A stretch of DNA of 64,000 bases from an uncultured Spirochaetota bacterium (GTDB taxonomy: Bacteria; Spirochaetota; Spirochaetia; Treponematales; Treponemataceae). Made by a program: the position numbers and the translations under genes. Shown here piece by piece: positions 33,590-42,886 of the stretch. The stretch is taken from assembly GCA_944389415.1 (NCBI GenBank), contig CALXMF010000004.1, forward strand, positions 1-64,000. Direction: 5' to 3'. Under the pieces are notes generated by a model. That model was given only the letters and a program-made list of their open reading frames with translations, was not told where the DNA came from and searched no databases. Each line of letters opens with the position of its first letter. The stretch's first letter is position 1.

Positions 33590-35713
33590 TTATAATGACT
33601 GTTCTTCCAGAATCTTTGCCCGTTCTTCTTCTAATTCGGCCAAGCGCATACGCAGTTCTTGTTCTGCTTCAGCTTTACACTTTGGACATTCAAACTGCTC
33701 TCCATTCAGATATCCGTGAATACGACAGATAGAAAATGTTGGTGAAATTGTTAAATATGGAATGCGATAATTCGCCGTAATAGCACGGACTAAATCCCGG
33801 CATGCGTGCCAATCTTTTATAGATTCACCCATAAATGTATGGAAAACCGTCCCTCCAGTATATTTAGTCTGTAAAGATTCCTGATGATCTAACGCTTCAA
33901 AAATATCATTCGTATAATCAACTGGAAGCTGTGTTGAATTAGTATAAAAGGGTTCATCTGTACCTGAAGTGATAATATCGGGATATCGTTCTTTATCATG
34001 TCGTGCCAGACGGTATGAAGTACTTTCTGCTGGTGTTGCTTCCAGATTAAATAATTCACCTGTCTCTTCCTGATAATCTGCAAGACGCTTACGCATATGA
34101 TCAAGAACACGCTCTGCAAATAATTTACCTTCAGGCGCAACGATTGAGCAGCCAAGAAAATTCAGACAACATTCGTTCATCCCACATAAACCGATTGTAT
34201 TAAAATGGTTATTCAGTGTAGACAGATAACGTCTTGTATAGGGGAATAGACCACCTTCAAGAAGACGATTAATTACCTTTCGTTTTATGCATAAACTTTC
34301 TTTTGCAAGATCCATCAGATGATCAAGTTTAGCAAAAAATTGTTTATCACCATTTGATAAATATGCAATTTGCGGAAGATTAATCGTCACAACGCCAAGA
34401 GAACCAGTAAATTCATCGGAACCAAAAAGACCGCCGCCACGTTTGCGCAGCTCTCTTTTATCTAACTGTAAACGACAGCACATAGAACGCACATCACCTG
34501 GATTTAAATCAGAATTGACAAAATTCTGAAAATATGGTGTACCATATCTCGCTGTCATCTCAAATAGAAGGCGTGCATTCTCACTATCCCAATTGAAATC
34601 TTTAGTTATATTATAAGTAGGAATCGGATATTGAAATCCTCGCCCCGCTGCGTCTCCTTCTATCATCAGTTCAATAAACGCTTTGTTAATAATATCCATC
34701 TCATGCTGGCAGTCACCATAGGTAAATTTCTGTTCTTTTCCGCCTACTATCGCCTGTTTATCCCGTAGATCATCAGGAACTATCCAGTCAAGTGTAATAT
34801 TAGTAAACGGAGCCTGAGACCCCCAACGACTTGGAGTATTGACTCCATAAATAAAGCTTTGAATACACTGACGAACTTCTTTTTCAGAAAGATTATCTTT
34901 CCGAACAAATGGTGCAAGATAGGTATCAAAAGAACTGAACGCCTGTGCGCCTGCCCATTCATTCTGCATAATGCCTAAAAAATTGACTATCTGATTCACT
35001 AGTGTAGATAAATGACTTGCTGGAGTAGAGGTAATTTTATCAGGCACACCACCAAGTCCTTCAACAATTAGCTGCCGCAGAGACCATCCGGCACAGTATC
35101 CGCTGAACATAGAAAGATCATGGATATGAAATGCTGCTGTTTTATGAGCCTCCGCAATTTCAGGCGTATAAATATTTCTGAGCCAGTAATTCGCTGTGAT
35201 AGTACCAGAATTATGCAGAATAAGTCCGCCAAGTGAAAAATTGACATTCGCATTTTCATTAACACGCCAGTCAGAATGATTCAGATATCCGTCCATTGTT
35301 GCGTTGATATCAAGCATGAGTTTTTTTGTATCACGAATAGCCTCATGACGTGCACGATACAAAATATATGCTTTGGCAATTTGGACAGCGTTATTTTCTA
35401 TAAGAACACTTTCTACAACATCCTGAATTTCTTCAATAGCAGGTATAGAGTTCTTATGACGACCAGCCATAAGCAAGCGGAGTTTTTCTTCCACCGTATC
35501 AGTAAGCACTGCCGCACGATCTGGATCAGGATGTTTTTCAACAGCTACGATTGCTTTTCCGATTGCTTTCTCAATCTTACTGCGGTCATACTCCTTTATC
35601 TCTCCGGAACGTTTAACAACTTGTTTTAAAAATGCTTTTGTTTCTGCATCTTCGTTTGTTCCAAGGAAACTTCTCCATTCGGGAAATTCCGCCTGTTCTT
35701 CCATATCATGCAC
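33590..35713 (-). CDS. nrdD: Anaerobic ribonucleoside-triphosphate reductase, catalytic polypeptide without glycyl-radical tail
   Basis: This 707-residue class III RNR reduces ribonucleotides to deoxyribonucleotides. It has an ATP-cone (about 28-120) and the 10-stranded barrel with R-S-M-C-C-R-L-Q-L-D, L-R-K-R-G-G-G-L-F and G-M-N-E-C-C-L-N-F. It ends with a zinc-type segment (S-I-C-R-I-H-G-Y-L...C-P-K-C) and a charged helix. The usual R-V-x-G-Y glycyl-radical sequence that should follow is missing. It is found on the next gene. Two ATGs are possible (35713, 35704). It is 22 bases after nrdR. Confidence 0.92.
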   Translation of the reverse strand: MHDMEEQAEFPEWRSFLGTNEDAETKAFLKQVVKRSGEIKEYDRSKIEKAIGKAIVAVEKHPDPDRAAVLTDTVEEKLRLLMAGRHKNSIPAIEEIQDVVESVLIENNAVQIAKAYILYRARHEAIRDTKKLMLDINATMDGYLNHSDWRVNENANVNFSLGGLILHNSGTITANYWLRNIYTPEIAEAHKTAAFHIHDLSMFSGYCAGWSLRQLIVEGLGGVPDKITSTPASHLSTLVNQIVNFLGIMQNEWAGAQAFSSFDTYLAPFVRKDNLSEKEVRQCIQSFIYGVNTPSRWGSQAPFTNITLDWIVPDDLRDKQAIVGGKEQKFTYGDCQHEMDIINKAFIELMIEGDAAGRGFQYPIPTYNITKDFNWDSENARLLFEMTARYGTPYFQNFVNSDLNPGDVRSMCCRLQLDKRELRKRGGGLFGSDEFTGSLGVVTINLPQIAYLSNGDKQFFAKLDHLMDLAKESLCIKRKVINRLLEGGLFPYTRRYLSTLNNHFNTIGLCGMNECCLNFLGCSIVAPEGKLFAERVLDHMRKRLADYQEETGELFNLEATPAESTSYRLARHDKERYPDIITSGTDEPFYTNSTQLPVDYTNDIFEALDHQESLQTKYTGGTVFHTFMGESIKDWHACRDLVRAITANYRIPYLTISPTFSICRIHGYLNGEQFECPKCKAEAEQELRMRLAELEEERAKILEEQSL

Positions 35714-35735
35714 CCCTGTTCAAATTTCTTATTTT

Positions 35736-36227
35736 TTATGTATTATCGTCACTTTTTGTAAACAAATCTTCTTCTGTTTCCAATCTTTTTACTTCTGTAA
35801 TAAATTCCTCAAGATTGGAAAACTGCCGATATACTGATGCAAAGCGGATATAGGCGACTTTATCTACTTTATATAAACGCTCAAGTACCAATTCACCAAG
35901 TTCCACTGTTGAAATTTCCCGGGAACCTTTACTTTGCAGTATGGCAGCGTCTTCGATCTCGTTAACAATAGTTTCCACCATCGTAGCAGGAATAGGACGT
36001 TTCTCAAGTGCTCGTTCTATGCCCTTGCTCAGTTTTGTTCTATCAAATGGCTGTCGTCGTCCATCGCGTTTAACAACCATGAATGGTTTTTCTTCAATGT
36101 GTTCATAGCTGGTAAAACGATAACCACACGCTGAACAAAGACGACGCCGACGAATACTTTCACCGTTTGCCATTGTGCGAGATTCTATTACTTTGTCATC
36201 AAGACTGCCGCAATACGGACATCGCAT
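35736..36227 (-). CDS. nrdR: Ribonucleotide reductase repressor NrdR
   Basis: This 163-residue regulator has the N-terminal zinc ribbon M-R-C-P-Y-C-G...C-S-A-C-G-Y-R-F and an ATP-cone from about residue 49 (V-V-K-R-D-G-R-R-Q-P-F). It senses ATP/dATP and represses RNR genes through paired NrdR boxes. It starts the locus and precedes nrdD by 22 bases, so it is likely co-transcribed and autoregulated. Confidence 0.97.
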   Translation of the reverse strand: MRCPYCGSLDDKVIESRTMANGESIRRRRLCSACGYRFTSYEHIEEKPFMVVKRDGRRQPFDRTKLSKGIERALEKRPIPATMVETIVNEIEDAAILQSKGSREISTVELGELVLERLYKVDKVAYIRFASVYRQFSNLEEFITEVKRLETEEDLFTKSDDNT

Positions 36228-36256
36228 CTATATCTCCACTCTTATGCAGGCTAACA

Positions 36257-36304
36257 CCGCTATATCTAGCGCTGTATTAGTACAAAAAACACTATATACA
36301 AAGG
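36257..36304 (-). promoter_or_regulatory. Paired NrdR-box-like sites and promoter upstream of nrdR
   Basis: CCGCTATATCTAGCGC (36257-36272) and ACACTATATACAAAGG (36289-36304) each match the NrdR-box consensus at about 12-13 of 16 positions. Their centres are 32 bp apart, about three helical turns, the usual spacing. On the minus strand TTGTAT and TAATAC (complements of 36296-36301 and 36274-36279) form a 16-bp-spaced promoter lying across and between the boxes. Confidence 0.65.
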
Positions 36305-36391
36305 CTGTTTTTTTGTACAGGGGACAGACAGTAAAAATGAACTTAAAATAGCACTCTGAATCAAGCGTTTGTTCTACAAAAGTACAGCAAC

Positions 36392-36420
36392 TTGCGTATA
36401 CTGTTTTTTTTTTGTACAAT
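36392..36420 (+). promoter_or_regulatory. Promoter abutting rnz
   Basis: TTGCGT (36392-36397) and TACAAT (36415-36420) have 17-bp spacing through a T10 run. Nine bases separate the -10 from the ATG at 36430, and there is no Shine-Dalgarno site. Confidence 0.6.
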
Positions 36421-36429
36421 TCCGTTATT

Positions 36430-37356
36430 ATGAGTCTGGAAGCTTTCGTTCTGGGATGCGGCGGTATGATGCCGCTTCCATACCGGCATTTAACATCTAT
36501 TCTGCTGAGACGTGAAGGCGAGCTTTTTTTATTTGACGGTGGAGAAGGAACCCAAATTTCACTTCGCCGTTTAAATTTAAAATGGAAAAAAATAAACGCG
36601 ATATTTGTCAGCCATACACATGCTGATCATGTTACCGGACTGCCAGGAATACTCATGCTTTCTTCTCAAGTGGAGCGTGATGATCCTTTGTATATCTACG
36701 GTCCACCCAAAATCGCTGAATATATAGAAAGCAGCAGAAAAGTTCTGGATATGTATATTAATTATCCTATTGTCGTGAAAGAAATTTCTGCACCATGCGT
36801 GGTACACGAAGGTAATGGTTTTTATATACGGGCATTTCCGTTACACCATACAAAAACATGTGTCGGCTATACTCTTGAAGAACTTGACCGTCCCGGTCAG
36901 TTTGATCCAGAAGCAGCACTTTCACTGCATGTTCCAAGAGGTCCTCTCTGGTCAAAGCTTCAGGCAGGACAGACAGTCCTTTCGGCTGATGGTATGGAAA
37001 TCAGACCAGAGCAGGTACTTGGACCAAACCGCCCGGGCAGGAAATTCAGTTATGTAACTGATACACTGTATCTACCGGGAATTGCAAAAGAAGTATATGG
37101 CTCAGATTTGCTTGTCTGCGAAGGAATGTTTGCCAACGATGTCGCTGAACAGGCTCGTGAGAAAAAACACATGACTGCAAAACAAGCTGCACAGATTGCC
37201 AAAGATGGTAAGGTAAAAAAACTTGCTCTTATTCATTATAGTCCGCGGTATACTGATTATGAATTGCAGGTGTTACAAAAAGAAGCATCGGAGGTTTTTC
37301 CTGAAACCGTTCTAACAAAAGATAGAATGGTATTTGATATCCCATACGAGGACTAA
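36430..37356 (+). CDS. rnz: Ribonuclease Z
   Basis: This 308-residue metallo-beta-lactamase-fold endonuclease processes tRNA 3' ends. The zinc motif S-H-T-H-A-D-H-V-T-G-L-P-G is at about 58-70, and further ligands lie in H-H-T and the E-G-M-F...M-T-A-K-Q-A...I-H-Y-S-P-R-Y region of the family. The frame continues upstream to 36412, but the ATG at 36430 (M-S-L-E-A-F) fits the family and the promoter. Apparently leaderless. It heads a group with the Gld-type exporter genes. Confidence 0.93.
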   Translation: MSLEAFVLGCGGMMPLPYRHLTSILLRREGELFLFDGGEGTQISLRRLNLKWKKINAIFVSHTHADHVTGLPGILMLSSQVERDDPLYIYGPPKIAEYIESSRKVLDMYINYPIVVKEISAPCVVHEGNGFYIRAFPLHHTKTCVGYTLEELDRPGQFDPEAALSLHVPRGPLWSKLQAGQTVLSADGMEIRPEQVLGPNRPGRKFSYVTDTLYLPGIAKEVYGSDLLVCEGMFANDVAEQAREKKHMTAKQAAQIAKDGKVKKLALIHYSPRYTDYELQVLQKEASEVFPETVLTKDRMVFDIPYED

Positions 37357-37359
37357 TTA

Positions 37360-38091
37360 GTGATTATACTTGATTCTGTTTCAAAAAGTTATGGTCATAC
37401 TTCTGTGGTACGGGCAGTCAGTCTTATTGCAATGCCTGGAAAAATCAGCGGACTGCTCGGTCCTAATGGCGCGGGAAAAACAACGATATTAAACACAATC
37501 TGTGCGCAGTTCATTCCAGATGAAGGAACTGTTACTGTTTGCGGTAAAGACGCTGCTGCCGAGCCTGTTGCCGTCAAAGCACTGATAGGCTATGTAAGTG
37601 AACAGCCGGCTTTATATACTGAATATACATCCGCAGAATTTCTTAGGTTCGTATTACAACTCAGAAGTATTGCAGTGCCAGCTATAGACCGGAAAGGAGT
37701 TTTTGAATCAGTTGTAGAGCAGTGCGGGCTGCAAACTGTTTTACATAAAAAAATCAGACACCTTTCAAAAGGATATAAGCAGAGAGTTTCTTTCGCGCAG
37801 GCGCTTATCGGTGATCCCCCGGTCTTTATTCTTGACGAGCCAGTTTCAGGCCTTGATCCGGCGCAGATGTATCATATCCGCGGTTTGATTACAGCACTCG
37901 CAGAAAAAGGAAAAACAGTCCTCCTGTCTACACATTTGATGCAGGAAGCCCAATCCCTGTGCAACATGATATATATACTTTCAGAAGGCCATATTGCTGC
38001 TTCAGGTACAGCACAAGCAATTTGTGATCAAACAAGCAGTAACAGTTTGGAAGATGCTTTTATGTACCTTACAAGGAAAACAGTAGAATGA
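37360..38091 (+). CDS. ABC exporter ATP-binding protein, GldA type
   Basis: This 243-residue single ABC domain has Walker A G-P-N-G-A-G-K-T-T (about 33-41), signature L-S-K-G-Y-K-Q-R and Walker B V-F-I-L-D-E-P-V-S-G-L. It starts with GTG at 37360. It pairs with the membrane protein that overlaps it by 4 bases. Together with the auxiliary domain and DUF4340 protein downstream it matches the GldA-GldF-GldG type set. The substrate is unknown; a link to gliding motility in spirochaetes is not shown. Confidence 0.88.
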   Translation: MIILDSVSKSYGHTSVVRAVSLIAMPGKISGLLGPNGAGKTTILNTICAQFIPDEGTVTVCGKDAAAEPVAVKALIGYVSEQPALYTEYTSAEFLRFVLQLRSIAVPAIDRKGVFESVVEQCGLQTVLHKKIRHLSKGYKQRVSFAQALIGDPPVFILDEPVSGLDPAQMYHIRGLITALAEKGKTVLLSTHLMQEAQSLCNMIYILSEGHIAASGTAQAICDQTSSNSLEDAFMYLTRKTVE

Positions 38092-40394
38092 AGTATTTCC
38101 AAATACTGTTAAAGAAAGAACTTTTTTCGGCCTCTATCAGACCATCAGTATACATTGCCTGTATAGGCCTTGCTGTTTTTCCTGCTCTATTTTATTTTAT
38201 CACAACTCGTTTTTTTACTTTTGGACTTGGTTCGTCCAACCTGCAGATATTTTTTACGGCAATACCATATTTCAGTATATTAACAGTACCGGTACTTATA
38301 ATGCCGTTATGGAATGGTGAGACAGCACTATTTGATATGCAGTTGCCTGTTTCTGATATGCAACTGATATTATCTAAATGGCTGGCCTCATTTGTTGTAT
38401 ATTGTATTGCCCTTATTCCTACTGCTGTTGTGCCTATCACTGTATCTTTTTATGGTGATATAGATGCAGGTCAAATTTTTTGCGGATATACAGGGATCAT
38501 ACTGTTCGGTGCGGCAGCATGCTCTGCAGGACAGTTTTTTAGTCTTCTTGCAGGAAATAGAGCAGCAGTGTTTCTTATCACCTCTCTGGTTCTCGCAGCA
38601 GCAAATAGCGTTCATCTGATCCCGGAATACATTCATTGTCCTGATACAGTCATAACTCTGTGCCGGTATATATCATTCTCATGGCATTTTAATTCTGCTG
38701 GTAAAGGGATTCTTGATTCCCGTGATATTATATTTTATTGTACTTTGACAGCATTTTTTCTCACTGCATCGGTTTTCCATCTTGATTCGCTCAAAAAAAC
38801 ACAAATCAGTATTACTGAAAAACTTATAAGATTATTTTCTGCAGTACTCGCAATTCTTATACTGATGTGTGCGCAGCGTGGATATTTGCGTTTCGATTTG
38901 ACAAAATCAAAGCAGTTTTCCGTATCACAACCAAGCAGAGATGTGTTATCTGAATTGAGAGAATCGCTTCACATTACTTATTATCTTTCAGCAGAATTAA
39001 AAGAACGGTATCCACAGATACGCGACGTAACAGATTTCCTGTATGAGTATGCAGACAGCGGCAATACAGTAACTGTATCAATTATTGATCCACAAAAAGA
39101 AGAGCTTACTAAAGCACTTGCTGCGATGGGAATTTATGCCCAACAGATACAGACGACAAATACAAACAGTGTTGAATTTATTTCTGTCTATTCAGCAATT
39201 GTGTGTGAGTATTTAGATAGAACCGCCATACTGCCACTTGTTTTTGCTGTCCCGGGACTTGAATTCGAGATTACAAGCAGAGTGAAAGCTATTGCACAAG
39301 ACTTTAGCAGAGAGATATTTGTTATCGCCGGAAACGGATTGAATCTCACAGAGGAATATAGCATTGCGCTTGAATGGTGTGAACAAGCCGGATTTGCTTG
39401 CCACATATTCACACCGGAAGAATTTGCAGCACAGATAGAAACAATAACCACCTCTACCGATAGATCTATACCACTAGTGCTTTTTGGTTCATCGGCACTT
39501 ACACAGGAACAGGCTGCCGCCGTTGAACGTTTTGTGGCAGCAGGAGGAACCATGTTTTGTGCTGTATCGCCAGTTTCAATAGAGCAATACACGACATGGA
39601 ACGCAAAGTTAAATACAGATGATATATTTTTTCCAGTACTGAATAAATGGGGATTTAATTTTCAGCAGGCGTTGATACAAGATGTTTCCTGTTTCCGTTT
39701 ACAACTGGGAACAGGAGATGAAACAGAACCAGAATATATATACCGAAACTATCCTCTGTGGCTAAATATTTTGCCCCAATATTGCGCAGCACATCCTATC
39801 ACAGAAGCTATTACAACTCAGATAACTTTATTCTGGTCGAGTCCGCTAGTACTCAACAATGTTCAATCTGATGACAAAGAGCAGACTTTATATATCCCGC
39901 TTATATATACAACACCTGCCGCATGCTTGCAGAAAGCAGATTTTGATACAGGTATACAGTTTCTTACAGATCCATTTCAACTACAGAATATGCAGTCCAA
40001 CACAGAGCAGACACAATATCTGACAGCCGCAGCAGCAGAAGGGGTGTTTTCTGGATATTATACAGGGGAACAGAGCAGCAATACTCGAATTGTTATAGTA
40101 TCAGGAGATCTCACAGTTTCCTCGTTAATGCTTAACTATACCGGCAGCAGCGGAAATCTTGATTTTCTTATCAATTCATTGTTGTGGCTCAATTATGAAG
40201 ATGATATGTTGTTGGTGCGTAATAAACTGCCAGCAAATACTGCTTTATACAAAGCAGATGAAAAAAAACTAGCAGCATCGCAACTATCAGTCATGACGAT
40301 TTCTGCTATCGTTCCCATTATATATATGACGCTGATTGGCAGTGCCGTATATATACTTCGAAAAAAGGAACAGTATGCTGCAGACACACAATAA
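38088..40394 (+). CDS. GldF-GldG fusion: ABC-2 permease plus auxiliary transport domain
   Basis: This 768-residue membrane protein has an N-terminal ABC-2 type permease with about six helices (1-235). A new membrane segment near 242-262 is followed by a large extracytoplasmic ABC_transp_aux domain (starting R-F-D-L-T-K-S-K-Q-F-S-V-S) and a final transmembrane helix near 735-760. In Bacteroidota the halves are the separate proteins GldF and GldG. Overlaps: 4 bases with the ATPase gene and 20 with the DUF4340 gene. Confidence 0.85.
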   Translation: MKYFQILLKKELFSASIRPSVYIACIGLAVFPALFYFITTRFFTFGLGSSNLQIFFTAIPYFSILTVPVLIMPLWNGETALFDMQLPVSDMQLILSKWLASFVVYCIALIPTAVVPITVSFYGDIDAGQIFCGYTGIILFGAAACSAGQFFSLLAGNRAAVFLITSLVLAAANSVHLIPEYIHCPDTVITLCRYISFSWHFNSAGKGILDSRDIIFYCTLTAFFLTASVFHLDSLKKTQISITEKLIRLFSAVLAILILMCAQRGYLRFDLTKSKQFSVSQPSRDVLSELRESLHITYYLSAELKERYPQIRDVTDFLYEYADSGNTVTVSIIDPQKEELTKALAAMGIYAQQIQTTNTNSVEFISVYSAIVCEYLDRTAILPLVFAVPGLEFEITSRVKAIAQDFSREIFVIAGNGLNLTEEYSIALEWCEQAGFACHIFTPEEFAAQIETITTSTDRSIPLVLFGSSALTQEQAAAVERFVAAGGTMFCAVSPVSIEQYTTWNAKLNTDDIFFPVLNKWGFNFQQALIQDVSCFRLQLGTGDETEPEYIYRNYPLWLNILPQYCAAHPITEAITTQITLFWSSPLVLNNVQSDDKEQTLYIPLIYTTPAACLQKADFDTGIQFLTDPFQLQNMQSNTEQTQYLTAAAAEGVFSGYYTGEQSSNTRIVIVSGDLTVSSLMLNYTGSSGNLDFLINSLLWLNYEDDMLLVRNKLPANTALYKADEKKLAASQLSVMTISAIVPIIYMTLIGSAVYILRKKEQYAADTQ

Positions 40395-41337
40395 AAAATC
40401 CAAACTTGTATTTCTTATAAGTCTATGTCTTGTATTCGCAGTATTATATGCAGTACTTGGAGAGGTCACACAAAACAAATATAATGACAGCGAGAGAAGT
40501 TCGCTGCTCAATCCCAAATACCAGCATAACGTTGCTTCTATTTCTGTATCTCAACCAGGTGGTACAACAGTACAATTATCAGCATGTAGGAATTTCTGGC
40601 TTGGCACAACTCTTGATACCTCAGGTGAAACCATCTGTTTTCCGGTTATTCAAATACAACAGTGTATCAATGAGTTTTCATCACTCAGAACAATGTATCT
40701 TTTATCAGACGATATTAATACTGCTGTACAGTATGGTCTTGCTAAAAATCAGGCTCTTTCTATATCGTTTGGCAATCATGAACAAGAAATTCTTTCTCAT
40801 TTATATTTTGGTACTGTCAACCATACTGGAAAACGAATCCGTGTAAAAGCAGCGGCAGGAACTTCCATATATGAAATCGAAAATAATCTTTTTCCCTGGT
40901 TGACAGCAGAACCAAAACGGTGGGCTGATATGAACATTATTCCGCAGAGTGTTTTCGGCTCTCTTGATGAAAAACAAATTCAGCGTATTCGTATTGGTAG
41001 CACAATTCTTTCCGGAGGAAGTGAAGATATTAAAAATGTGGCTCACATACTGCTAACTCTTCGTAGCGCCGATATTATTCCTGTATCAAGGGCAGGAGAT
41101 CTGCTATTTAAAATACAGCTTGATACAGGAGACGGTACAAAAATACAGCTTTCAATATATACTGATAAAAGTCAGCAAGCTCAGTTCTGTATTGTTCCTC
41201 AAATAGGGGGGGCTGACTCATGGCCTGTATCACTGCATAATGCAGTTCAGAAATTGCAATATGCACTTTCTATCAGTGAATGGACATACAACCGTATTCT
41301 AGAAATAATACCGGAGTCTTTCAATGAACATAACTGA
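40375..41337 (+). CDS. DUF4340 family membrane-anchored protein
   Basis: This 320-residue protein has one N-terminal transmembrane anchor (about 10-30) and a beta-rich extracytoplasmic region. Family members commonly follow GldG-type genes, as here. I chose the ATG at 40375 because AAAGGAA precedes it and it starts just before the anchor; the longer frame from 40336 lies within the previous gene. Function unknown. Confidence 0.75.
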   Translation: MLQTHNKKSKLVFLISLCLVFAVLYAVLGEVTQNKYNDSERSSLLNPKYQHNVASISVSQPGGTTVQLSACRNFWLGTTLDTSGETICFPVIQIQQCINEFSSLRTMYLLSDDINTAVQYGLAKNQALSISFGNHEQEILSHLYFGTVNHTGKRIRVKAAAGTSIYEIENNLFPWLTAEPKRWADMNIIPQSVFGSLDEKQIQRIRIGSTILSGGSEDIKNVAHILLTLRSADIIPVSRAGDLLFKIQLDTGDGTKIQLSIYTDKSQQAQFCIVPQIGGADSWPVSLHNAVQKLQYALSISEWTYNRILEIIPESFNEHN

Positions 41338-42080
41338 ACATAATTTACACTGTTGGCGAAAAAGGTCGCAAATGGCAATCCATGGACAGTGCCAGTAACC
41401 CCTCATCAAATTAAACAAGCTTTACAGGGAAAATGGTATATTACTGTTACTGCAATAAAACCGGTACCGGACACCTGGTTTCCAGACTTACACGGTAAGA
41501 ATATTCTGTGCCTCGCCTCGGGCGGCGGACAACAGGGACCAATACTCGCTACTGCTGGCGGATACGTAACAGTGCTTGATTTTTGTGATGAACAGCTTGC
41601 GAAAGACCGTGATGCAGCACAGCAATATGATTTGAAAATAGAGACTGTTTGTGCTGAGATGACAAATCTATCCATGTTTTCTGATGCACAATTTGACCTC
41701 ATTGTTCATCCAGTATAAACGTATTTATTCCTGATATTCAACCTGTCTGGAATGAGGCATCGCGGGTACTCAAACAAGGAGGTATACTGATCAGCGGTTT
41801 TATGAATCCGGTATTTTATTTATTTGATGAACAACTGCAAGAAAACGGGATACTACAAGTTGCATATTCTATTCCATATTCTGACGAAGAGCAGTTGTCT
41901 CATGAACAGATAAATACAGATACGACAATTGAATTCGGACACTCTTTGGAATCACAAATTCAGGGACAAATAGATGCAGGTTTTGTCATTACAGGATTTT
42001 ACGAAGATAATTTCGGTGGACAAAAATTACTTGATTCATACTGTAATTCTTTTATAGCTACAAAGGCGTTAAAAACATAA
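41324..42080 (+). pseudogene. Class I SAM methyltransferase broken by two single-base deletions
   Basis: A methyltransferase of about 250 residues can be read only by changing frame twice. ATG 41324 gives M-N-I-T-E-H-N-L-H-C-W-R-K, then the frame shifts at the A5 run (41359-41363, where A6 is needed) into K-V-A-N-G-N-P-W-T-V-P. That frame holds the SAM loop L-C-L-A-S-G-G-G-Q-Q-G-P and stops at TAA 41716 after L-I-V-H-P-V. One more missing base near 41714 restores N-V-F-I-P-D-I-Q-P-V-W through to A-L-K-T at 42080. It overlaps the DUF4340 gene end by 14 bases. Confidence 0.85.
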
Positions 42081-42148
42081 TGTGTATAAGATTATAATTA
42101 TATTACAAAACATAGCAGAACATCTTATAAAATATCTCAGTTTATCTA

Positions 42149-42838
42149 CTATAATAGTAGTATAACATATATACCCAGATTATAGATAACATGCGAAAAT
42201 ATTCCGGGTAACAGTGAACCGCTGTAACAGAACACAATACGCAATATTATCCCTGCGCAAGCCGCATTTATGACAGCTATCAATCCATTCTGCCAGTGTG
42301 AAAATGCAAAAATCATTACACATACAAATTCACCACACCAATATAGAATACGGAAATAAGGCATAGTTTTATTCCGAAGTATAATGACAGTCAGACCATA
42401 TAAAAAATCAGGTAGATACAAACGATATAACACTTCCTCATATACAGCAGCCAAAATAGTGCCACACAACAAAAAAAACAGCTCACTTCCAGTCGGAAAA
42501 TCAACAGAAAATACACTTACTTGTGGTGCAAACATATTGCATACACATGCAGCAACACTGATACACAACAGTGTTATAATACCGTATACTGTCTTCTGTT
42601 TAATAGAAAGTTCTGGTTTTACAAATACAGTCTGTGAGAACAGATCATATCGGTATCTGACAGAACCACATATAGCAATCGCCGTAACATACAACAATAA
42701 ACTCGATACAGTAAATTGAGGCAGATCAAGCTGGACTTTTGTTACCGCAAAAAAAGGCGGCAAAACAAACAGAATAAAGATAACAATATATTCAAAAGAA
42801 TATATAATGCACTGCCGCAAAATGGGATGATTTTTCAT
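42149..42838 (-). CDS. CPBP-family intramembrane metalloprotease
   Basis: This 229-residue polytopic protein belongs to the CPBP (CAAX/Abi) family. The active-site motifs are E-E-V-L-Y-R, F-A-F-S-H-W-Q and a later histidine in I-F-S-H-V-I-Y-N. An in-frame TTG at 42862 could extend it, but the ATG at 42838 fits the hydrophobic start and lies about 13 bases after a TATAAT. Substrate unknown. Confidence 0.82.
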   Translation of the reverse strand: MKNHPILRQCIIYSFEYIVIFILFVLPPFFAVTKVQLDLPQFTVSSLLLYVTAIAICGSVRYRYDLFSQTVFVKPELSIKQKTVYGIITLLCISVAACVCNMFAPQVSVFSVDFPTGSELFFLLCGTILAAVYEEVLYRLYLPDFLYGLTVIILRNKTMPYFRILYWCGEFVCVMIFAFSHWQNGLIAVINAACAGIILRIVFCYSGSLLPGIFSHVIYNLGIYVILLL

Positions 42839-42886
42839 ATCTTCTATGTTATTATAACACAAAAGATTTTATATAAGGAATCAATT

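Noticed and set aside
36280-36318. Inverted repeat GTACAAAAAA...TTTTTTTGTAC near the nrdR promoter as a separate operator
   Set aside because: It is A/T-homopolymer dominated and interleaved with the NrdR boxes, so I cannot separate it from chance.
42146-42160. Palindrome CTACTATAATAGTAG at the end of the CPBP gene
   Set aside because: It is short, A+T-rich and overlaps the stop codon; no role can be supported.
42886-42886. The longer reading frame of the HEAT-like gene from 42716
   Set aside because: It crosses the divergent CPBP gene and encodes a basic, non-signal N-terminus; the ATG at 42887 has a ribosome site and a signal peptide.
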